The notes beneath the pieces are model-generated. The model saw only the letters and a program-made list of their open reading frames with translations. It made no database searches and was not told the DNA's origin. From IMG/VR virus record IMGVR_UViG_3300027861_000235, positions 1-20,716 of that record: a stretch of DNA of 20,716 bases. The stretch is one strand, 5' to 3'. This document shows, one piece after another, positions 14,239-20,716 of the stretch; within the stretch, counting starts at the first letter, position 1; each line of letters begins with the position of its first letter. The DNA comes from a virus. A program made the position numbers and the translations under genes.

Positions 14239-17200
14239 ATGCCTAGTTTAACAGAATGCCTTAAGAAGCTCGGTACTGTGGTATCCGAAGCAGACAAGAA
14301 TGAACTTCTTTCTGCGGAGTTGCTTCAAGAGGGTGACATTACTGACAAGATTTCAGAGATGGTGGCGGCAACTGACCGTGACTTAGATGGTATCCGTGCT
14401 CAGTTGACAGAGCAGGGATTTGATGTTACTAAGCCTATTGGAACTCTTCAGCAGGCTAGTGCTTTCCATGGTACTCCTCATGATATTCTTGGCAACCTTG
14501 ACCCTGAGCAGCGTAGGTTTATGCTAGATAATATTGGTACTGGTGAAGGTGCCCAGGCGTTCGGTCATGGGCTGTACTTCACCAGTGAAGAAAGTATTGC
14601 CAATTGGTATGCGGAGCGTCTTACTGGTGGTGTTAATGCCAATGTAAGAGATGCTATAGACTCTCTTGACTGGCTAGGTTTCGGTAGCAGGACAGAGGCC
14701 CTTAAGAATATTAGAGCGAACGAAGATTGGGCCGATAGATGGGACGCCAACGATGACCCTGATGTGGTTGCAGAGCTTAATAACTGGAGAACACTAGGGC
14801 AGGAGAAGCGTGTATTTAACGTCACTCTTTGGAAGGACAAGCAGGAGAATCTGCTGAAGTGGAATGACTCTGTATCTCCTGGTGTTGCTGAAGCTATTGA
14901 CAAGCAATTAGAGGCTGAAGGGTCAGATCTTAGGCTTTCTGATTTTAACCCTGGATTAGCCAATATGGATACTGACGCCATCCGTCAGGTTATCAAGACT
15001 AATGATTCTGATGCTGATATAGATGGGATGACTAGAGAAGAGTTAATCCAGATGTATGATGATATGGAGCTTGAGGGGTGGACACTCTTTGAGAGTGGAG
15101 CCGCTCTATATTCCTCCTTGTCTGATGAGTTCCATTCTGATAAGGCGGCTTCAGAGTTCCTTAACCGTGCAGGCATTGATGGTATATCCTTCCCTGCTCA
15201 GTCCGGTGGCAGAGGTGACGGTAGCAAGGGCACCAACTATGTAGTCTTTGATGATGCAGCCATTGAGATTGAGGAGCAGATACTGCTTCAGCAAGAGGGT
15301 GGTGAAGTCAGAGGTGTGTTTGATGTAGAGCGGAACATTGTAGGTCTATACAAGATCAATGATGCTTCTACCTTCATCCATGAAATCTTCCACTTCTTTG
15401 CTAAGGACCTCAAGGCTATGGCAAAGATGGACGGTGTAGATAGTGACCTGCTTAACGACATTGCTATTCTTGAGAAGTATGCTGGTGCTTCACTCGACTC
15501 TGTTGAGGCCCAGGAGAAGTTGGCCAGAGCTTTCACTAGGTACATGGGTTCCGGCAAGGCTCCTTCTGTAGGTTTGCAGGGTGTCTTTGAGAGCTTTAAG
15601 GACTGGCTACTTGGTATGTGGGATGTGGTCAGCAGTAGCTTTGAGTACTCTGACGAGGTGGGTGGTGTATTCGACCGTATGTTGGCATCTCAGGAAGATA
15701 TGGAGATGGCTAACGCAATGTATAGTGACATGGTTACTTTGACCAGTGCTATGGAGGATATACTTGATAGTGATGAGGAACGTGCGTCACTAGCCAAGGC
15801 TAAGAAGGAGCACAACAAGGCTAACCAAGATGCCAGAGTAAGCTTGCTTGCGCTACGCATGACTGCTTGGAAACGTGCCAGAGGCGGTATTAGGGGCATT
15901 AGAGCGCAGGTAAAGAAGGATCTATCAGAGACCGAAAGGTATAAGGCAGTAGCTTACTTTGAGCCTGGACGTTCGCTCAATGCCAACGAGTTGAGCAAGC
16001 AGGACATTGATCACCTCAAGTCTCTTGGCAAGTCTATCGTAACGAAGAAAGGTGGCACTACTCTTGATGCTGCTGCTATGTCGTTAGGCATTGCTAGTGG
16101 TCAGGAGCTACTGGCATCTATGCGTAATACTAAACCTATCAATGAGGCTGTTACTGAAGAGACTGCTGAACGGGTTCGGAAGCAGACTGAAGCTTACGAG
16201 AGGGAGATAGAGAGTCTGTCTGGAGCAGACTGGAAGGCACAGCTTGCAGAGGAGTCACTGCATAGCGAGGCGAAAATGCGTGAGATGGTAGAGATTGCCA
16301 AGATACTTGCTATGAAAGCGTTGAAGTCTCAGCAAGGCGCACTGCGTAGTGAACAGAGGAAGCTTACGCATGAAGCTGTTAAGCTGGCGGCACGTAAGGT
16401 CATATACGATATGGATCCTAGTAAGGCAAGAGCTACCCATAAGTTCCTGCTGGCAGAGAAACGCTACCTACGAATGGCTACAAACCTTGCGCTCAAGGGT
16501 GATTATGAAGGTGCTTACTCTGCTATGAAGAAAGCTACTCTTCAGAATGCTATGAGTCGAGAGTCAAAGAATTTCCGCAAGATGCAGGACAGTTTGATAA
16601 AAAGAACTAGCAAGAAGAGGCTGGCTAGTACGTTAGATGGTTCTGATGAGATGGCTAAGGTTGAAGAACTCAGAGCAGATGCTGTCAGGCAGTTGGTTGG
16701 ACAGTACATCCATAAGGACATCAAGCCGAAGGTATTCGACAACGCACTTAAGGACCTAGTAGCACAGGACATGACTGATGACGCTGAACTCATAGAGTCA
16801 ATGGCACCTGCTTCACTAATTCTTGCTGACTGGATGATAGAGGGAACACCTATTGTTAAGGCAGAGGACTGGTACAAGCTAGACAACGCTATAAGCCACT
16901 TGGTTAAGATCGGGCGTGGGCAACTGGATGCGCTTAAGACTGCTAGGTTCCAGAGCAGGGAGCAATTGATAATGGGTATGTTGGCTCAACTTGGTGAGTT
17001 GAAGTCGATGAAGATCCGTGGTGGCGACATACGCTCATGGCAGAACTTCTTAGGTAGTGTCCTGAGTGATGTGCGTAGAGCTGATTTTATTATGGATGAG
17101 CTTGATGGGTTCAGGCTGGAGCAAGGTCTACCACCTGGGCTGTTCGTATCAACCTTCGTAAATACTATCAACGAAAAAGAAGGCGACTACGGAAAGTTGA

Positions 17201-19119
17201 TGCTTGAGTTAGATGATGCAATGAAGCCACATCTAGTGAAGCTTACGGAAGCCTCTAGAAGGATCTCTAAGGAGATGGGTACTAAGGTAGGATTTGGATT
17301 GCCTGGATTCGATGGTGAGGCTAGTGAGTTTATGGTTAAGGTAGGGGAGCTTGAGTTTACTACCGAGAATCTGATTGCAATTCTGCTTAACTTGGGCAAC
17401 CCTGACACCAGAGCTATGGTAATGAGTAACCCGAAGGGGCACAACTTCTCACCTAAGATGATAGATAAGATCTCTTCACTGTTTAACGCTGATGAACTTA
17501 AGGCAGTCCAGGGTTTACTGAATGTGGTAGCGTCTAAAACTGATAAGCTTGATAAGGTTGCTAAGGACGTTACTGGTAGGTCGCTAGTAAGGGTAGATAC
17601 TGACAGTGGGTATGAGGTCAAGTCAAAAGACGGGGAGACTATCAAGATAGAAGGGTACTACCCTATCTCTCATGGTTCTCAATACAACAGGGTTAGTGCG
17701 GCTCAGTCTGCAAGAGAGATGGCCATGAACTCTATTGACGCTGTGTTCAGGTCAAACACTGTGAAGGGATCAATGCTGATAGAGCGCATGAGGGACAAGG
17801 ACGGTAACATACTTGTTGTTAGGCCAGTGAGTCTTAGTCTGTCCACCTATCGTCAGCACGTATCTGACATGGCTAGACTGATTACTCACCAGAAGCTAAT
17901 GAGTGAGATAGCACCTGTCTTCCACGATGCTAGGATAGAAGAAGCCATCACCAACGTCATAGGTCCTAACGGGTATAAGACCATGATAGAGGCTTTGCAG
18001 GGTGTGGCTAGGCCTGGAGGCACTAAGCTTGAGCCTCGGAAGGGCTACCTAAAGGTGATGAACTGGGTACGGAAGAAGGGTGGCGCACTAGCCCTTACTC
18101 CTAGAGTGTCTTCTAGTATTAAGCAGGCACTGTCTACCATGAACGGGTTGAGTGAGCTTAGTAAGTTCAGCAAAAAGACACCTATTTATTATGCCCAGGC
18201 AGTTAAGCAGTTTGCTAAGGGTGGCAAGGTTTCTGATCTTGTAGCTTTTGTCGATGAGTCAGACCCTTCAATGATGTCTAGAGGCAACACTTTAGACATG
18301 AACCTTAACGACCTTACTGAGGAGGCTAGGGCGGCTCTTCCTGTGGGGGTCACTATCCCTGGCACCAATAGAGTAGTCACTATGAAGGATGTTCAGGATG
18401 CAATGTACTACGGCATTAAGACGGTTGACTATGCTACTACCTACCCTATTTGGTTGGCGGCATACAATATGGCACTCACCGAGAACATAGGTGGTGTTAA
18501 GGAGACCATGACCCCAGAGGAGAAGAAAGCTAAGGCTATAGACTTTGCACGTTTAACAGTCAGCAGAACTCAGCCTTCCTCTGCACCTCTGGCTTTGACT
18601 GCTGTACAGCGTAATGAATTTATGAAGTTCTTTACCTCATTCATGACGTTCACTCTCGGTGTTCATGGCCAGCGTATGATCAATAGCTTCAAGGCTGTTA
18701 TGAATAAGGATATACCTCCTAGTGAGTACATCAAGACTGTTGTCTTGGAGGGGCTTGCACCAGTGTACCTGCAGATGGCTTTCGCGTTCTTGGTGTACTC
18801 TGACGATGAGCGTCCTGAGTGGTCTGAGTTGTTTATAGAGCCTGTACTGTATATGACTACTTCTTGGCTTCCGATAGTACGGGATGTACCTACTATGGCC
18901 AAGTACAACATCTCTAATGTAGCCCCCACCTTTGCACAGATGCTAGAGAGGATCTGGTATCCGTTGGATGAGACTCTTAGATGGGATGACGCAGGAGAGA
19001 TAGTATATGAGTGGGGCAAGACAGCAGGTGCGATTGCTGGTGTTAATGTGCTAAACTTCACTGATGATATAGGCAAGATGTATAAGAAGACTACTGGAAA
19101 AGATATTCTCGGTAAATAA
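14239..19119 (+). CDS. Polyvalent virion protein with ADP-ribosyltransferase-like and HExxH metallopeptidase-like domains
   Basis: This 1626-residue protein starts at ATG 14239 (GGAG at 14228-14231). An ART-like domain (PolyVal type) spans about 74-345: 'AFHGTPHD' with His77, 'GTGEGAQAFGHGLYF' (100-114), 'GIDGISF' (312-318) and 'NYVVFDD' (333-339). Next comes 'NDASTFIHEIFHFF', a zincin HExxH (His381, Glu382, His385), with Glu426 in 'QEKLARAFTRYMGSGKAP' as a possible third zinc ligand. A long helical region follows. The C-terminal third (about 1170-1626) resembles the LPD38-type region of large polyvalent proteins and has a hydrophobic helix near 1504-1518 (LAPVYLQMAFAFLVY). Such proteins are thought to enter the host with the DNA and act on host targets. 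Enzyme activity is predicted, not shown. Confidence 0.75.
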   Translation: MPSLTECLKKLGTVVSEADKNELLSAELLQEGDITDKISEMVAATDRDLDGIRAQLTEQGFDVTKPIGTLQQASAFHGTPHDILGNLDPEQRRFMLDNIGTGEGAQAFGHGLYFTSEESIANWYAERLTGGVNANVRDAIDSLDWLGFGSRTEALKNIRANEDWADRWDANDDPDVVAELNNWRTLGQEKRVFNVTLWKDKQENLLKWNDSVSPGVAEAIDKQLEAEGSDLRLSDFNPGLANMDTDAIRQVIKTNDSDADIDGMTREELIQMYDDMELEGWTLFESGAALYSSLSDEFHSDKAASEFLNRAGIDGISFPAQSGGRGDGSKGTNYVVFDDAAIEIEEQILLQQEGGEVRGVFDVERNIVGLYKINDASTFIHEIFHFFAKDLKAMAKMDGVDSDLLNDIAILEKYAGASLDSVEAQEKLARAFTRYMGSGKAPSVGLQGVFESFKDWLLGMWDVVSSSFEYSDEVGGVFDRMLASQEDMEMANAMYSDMVTLTSAMEDILDSDEERASLAKAKKEHNKANQDARVSLLALRMTAWKRARGGIRGIRAQVKKDLSETERYKAVAYFEPGRSLNANELSKQDIDHLKSLGKSIVTKKGGTTLDAAAMSLGIASGQELLASMRNTKPINEAVTEETAERVRKQTEAYEREIESLSGADWKAQLAEESLHSEAKMREMVEIAKILAMKALKSQQGALRSEQRKLTHEAVKLAARKVIYDMDPSKARATHKFLLAEKRYLRMATNLALKGDYEGAYSAMKKATLQNAMSRESKNFRKMQDSLIKRTSKKRLASTLDGSDEMAKVEELRADAVRQLVGQYIHKDIKPKVFDNALKDLVAQDMTDDAELIESMAPASLILADWMIEGTPIVKAEDWYKLDNAISHLVKIGRGQLDALKTARFQSREQLIMGMLAQLGELKSMKIRGGDIRSWQNFLGSVLSDVRRADFIMDELDGFRLEQGLPPGLFVSTFVNTINEKEGDYGKLMLELDDAMKPHLVKLTEASRRISKEMGTKVGFGLPGFDGEASEFMVKVGELEFTTENLIAILLNLGNPDTRAMVMSNPKGHNFSPKMIDKISSLFNADELKAVQGLLNVVASKTDKLDKVAKDVTGRSLVRVDTDSGYEVKSKDGETIKIEGYYPISHGSQYNRVSAAQSAREMAMNSIDAVFRSNTVKGSMLIERMRDKDGNILVVRPVSLSLSTYRQHVSDMARLITHQKLMSEIAPVFHDARIEEAITNVIGPNGYKTMIEALQGVARPGGTKLEPRKGYLKVMNWVRKKGGALALTPRVSSSIKQALSTMNGLSELSKFSKKTPIYYAQAVKQFAKGGKVSDLVAFVDESDPSMMSRGNTLDMNLNDLTEEARAALPVGVTIPGTNRVVTMKDVQDAMYYGIKTVDYATTYPIWLAAYNMALTENIGGVKETMTPEEKKAKAIDFARLTVSRTQPSSAPLALTAVQRNEFMKFFTSFMTFTLGVHGQRMINSFKAVMNKDIPPSEYIKTVVLEGLAPVYLQMAFAFLVYSDDERPEWSELFIEPVLYMTTSWLPIVRDVPTMAKYNISNVAPTFAQMLERIWYPLDETLRWDDAGEIVYEWGKTAGAIAGVNVLNFTDDIGKMYKKTTGKDILGK

Positions 19120-19131
19120 GGAGGACGAGTA

Positions 19132-20716
19132 ATGATTAGTATTACATTGAACAGGAACCAGTATGCAGGGAATGATAGTACTACTGTCTTCCCGTATGCG
19201 TTTGAGATAGCTGCTGATGCAGAGCTATTGGTGTACTTGACTGATAGTGTGTCTGACCCTGAAGTCACTACACTCCTTACCTTGACTACTGACTACACTG
19301 TCAGTGGGGCTGGTGATGCTAGTGGTGGTAATGTAACTTACACTGGTGGTGGTACTCCATTGCCTACTGGTTGGCGGCTGACTATCCTTCGGGACAGTAA
19401 TCAGCAGCAGTTGACTGACTTTGATAATCAGGGTGGTTACTTTGCTGAGAGTACTGAAGAGGCAGTTGATAAGCTGACTCGTATTGTGCAGGACCATACT
19501 GAGATACTTGATCGTACTGCATCTACTATCCCTTACTATTACGGTACGACTGCTACCATTACCATCCTTGCAGATCCAATGACTACCCGTGGTGATATGA
19601 TTATTAGGAATCCTGATAATACTACGGCAAGGCTTCCTCTAGGCGGTGCAGGCACTGTACTTACTAGTGATGGTACAGATACCAACTGGGTAGCTTTTAC
19701 TGGTGGTGGTGACATGACCGCTGCTATGTACGATCCTACTACTGTTCAGGGTGATGCCTTTGACATGGATAACATGATAGAGGGTGCTGATACTAAGATA
19801 CTGACTGCTACTGAACGTAGTGCTATTGTGGCTAATACAGCAAAGGTCACTAATGCTACTCATACAGGTGATGTCACTGGCTCTACCGCACTCACTATTG
19901 CAGCAAATGTAGTTGAGGACGGTATGTTGTCTGCGGGCGTCCAAGCAGAGATGGCAGCCAATACAGCTAAAGTAACCTATCCCTCCGCTGACAGCACTAA
20001 GCTTGCAGGTATAGAGGCTGCTGCTGATGTAACTGACGCTACTAATGTGGCTGCAGCAGGTGCAGTGATGGACACTGGTAACGAGGCGGTGGCAGGAATT
20101 AAAACCTTCTCATCCTCTCCGGTTATACCTGCACCTACTACTGATCTTCAGGCAGCAACGAAGAAGTATGTAGATGACAACGCAGGAGGTTCACCACTGA
20201 CTACTAAGGGTGATGTGTACGGGTATGATACAGCGTCTACGAGAATCCCTGTAGGAAGTAATGATCAGGTTCTTACTGCTGATAGCACTCAGGCTCTTGG
20301 TGTTAAGTGGGCCGCTTCTGCTTCAGGGTTTGCAGATCCGATGACCACTCGTGGTGATACCATTGTCCGTAATGCAAGTAACACTACTGACCGTCTTGCC
20401 GTAGGTGCTAATGGTACATTCCTGTCTAGCAATGGTACTGATATAGCTTGGAGCGTACCTTCTGGTAGTGGTGATATGGTGGGGCCTGCTAGTGCTGTAG
20501 ATGAGAACCTGGTTGTCTTCGATTCTACTACAGGTAAGTTGACTAAGGACTCAGGGACTAACATCTCTGCAGTAACAGCCAATACTGCCAAGGTTAGTAA
20601 CGCTTCTCATACTGGTGATGTGACAGGTTCTACAGCCCTGACTATTGCGGCTGACGTAGTGACCTATGCTAAGATGCAGAACGTTGTGGCTGACGATAGG
20701 ATACTGGGCAACATAG
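19132..20716 (+). CDS. Tail fibre protein, T7 gp17-like N-terminus (3' truncated by the window)
   Basis: The frame is open from ATG 19132 (GGAGG at 19120-19124) to the last base without a stop, giving at least 528 residues. The first 120 or so match the T7 tail fibre N-terminal domain that binds the tail: 'NQYAGNDSTTVFPYAFEI', 'DYTVSGAGDASGGNVTY', 'GWRLTILRDSNQQQLTDF', 'YFAESTEEAVDKLTRIVQ'. The shaft has repeated modules: 'PMTTRGD...RL..G..GT.L.S(D/N)GTD..W' twice, a related 'LTTKGDVYGY' unit, 'ANTAKV(T/S)NA.HTGDVTGSTALTIAA' twice, and 'PTTDLQAATKKYVDD'. These are usual in trimeric fibre shafts. The receptor-binding tip lies outside the window. Confidence 0.85.
   Translation, partial: MISITLNRNQYAGNDSTTVFPYAFEIAADAELLVYLTDSVSDPEVTTLLTLTTDYTVSGAGDASGGNVTYTGGGTPLPTGWRLTILRDSNQQQLTDFDNQGGYFAESTEEAVDKLTRIVQDHTEILDRTASTIPYYYGTTATITILADPMTTRGDMIIRNPDNTTARLPLGGAGTVLTSDGTDTNWVAFTGGGDMTAAMYDPTTVQGDAFDMDNMIEGADTKILTATERSAIVANTAKVTNATHTGDVTGSTALTIAANVVEDGMLSAGVQAEMAANTAKVTYPSADSTKLAGIEAAADVTDATNVAAAGAVMDTGNEAVAGIKTFSSSPVIPAPTTDLQAATKKYVDDNAGGSPLTTKGDVYGYDTASTRIPVGSNDQVLTADSTQALGVKWAASASGFADPMTTRGDTIVRNASNTTDRLAVGANGTFLSSNGTDIAWSVPSGSGDMVGPASAVDENLVVFDSTTGKLTKDSGTNISAVTANTAKVSNASHTGDVTGSTALTIAADVVTYAKMQNVVADDRILGNI
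19570..19689 (+). repeat. Fibre shaft repeat A, copy 1
   Basis: It encodes 40 residues beginning ADPMTTRGDMIIRN and ending GTDTNW. It aligns without gaps to copy 2 at 20332-20451. A shorter related unit (TTKGDVYGYDT...VKW) lies at 20194-20310. Confidence 0.8.
19831..19914 (+). repeat. Fibre shaft repeat B, copy 1
   Basis: It encodes 28 residues, ANTAKVTNATHTGDV... to AANVV. It matches copy 2 at 20578-20661 in 25 of 28 residues by my count. A partial third copy (ANTAKVTY) is at 19957-19980. Confidence 0.8.
20332..20451 (+). repeat. Fibre shaft repeat A, copy 2
   Basis: It encodes ADPMTTRGDTIVRN through GTDIAW, 762 bases after copy 1 and of equal length (120 bases). Confidence 0.8.
20578..20661 (+). 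repeat. Fibre shaft repeat B, copy 2
   Basis: It encodes ANTAKVSNASHTGDV... to AADVV, 747 bases after copy 1. By my count 19 of 84 bases differ from copy 1, and 15 of these changes are silent. Confidence 0.8.

Noticed and set aside
19570-20661. CRISPR-like or tandem DNA repeat array
   Set aside because: The repeats are in-frame protein repeats of unequal spacing with diverged DNA. There is no short palindromic repeat with unique spacers.
19132-20716. Diversity-generating retroelement target, as in BPP-1
   Set aside because: BPP-1-like head genes raised the idea, but no reverse transcriptase or template/variable repeat pair is in the window. The fibre repeats differ mostly at silent sites, not at adenines.
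1-20716. tRNA, rRNA, integrase, attachment site or insertion sequence
   Set aside because: I found no cloverleaf-like gap, transposase or recombinase motif. Genes cover nearly all of the window and no gap exceeds about 75 bases.

Overview
The window is part of the late (structural) gene block of a tailed bacteriophage with a podovirus plan. All genes lie on the + strand, are packed head to tail and mostly have clear Shine-Dalgarno sites. I see no bacterial housekeeping gene, tRNA, integrase, terminase, polymerase or endolysin, so lytic phage versus prophage cannot be decided. A lipoprotein with a lipobox beside a holin candidate fits a Gram-negative host. Codons favour T in the third position and composition is moderate. 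The host genus cannot be read from the sequence.

Layout. 1-578: the 3' end of a gene whose product ends in a BspA-type surface-protein module, then a small unknown gene. 579-4255: head genes in order portal, Bbp19-like small protein, scaffold and major capsid protein (epsilon15 gp7/BPP-1 type). 4265-4303: probable leaky terminator. 4328-4962: Bbp16-type capsid cement protein and a small Lys-rich protein. 4971-5005: strong intrinsic terminator. 5024-5586: two-TM holin candidate and small lipoprotein, with a possible promoter between them. 5588-8974: tail adaptor and a tail nozzle-like protein encoded as two separate ORFs with a one-TM membrane protein gene between them. 8971-11976: gp13-like GNAT-fold protein, gp14-like internal virion protein and a large helical internal protein. 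11991-19119: two very large virion proteins. The second (1626 aa) is a polyvalent protein with an ADP-ribosyltransferase-like domain and an HExxH metallopeptidase-like domain. 19132-20716: a tail fibre with a T7 gp17-like N-terminus and internal protein repeats, running off the window.

How it works together (inference from families). Portal, scaffold, capsid and cement build the head. Adaptor and split nozzle form the short tail. The gp13/gp14-like and larger internal proteins are candidates for ejection with the DNA. The fibre, and perhaps lectin-like modules in the nozzle, contact the host. The most interesting points are the split nozzle gene with an intervening membrane-protein gene, the discoidin-like insertion in the nozzle, and the predicted virion-borne ART plus metallopeptidase protein.
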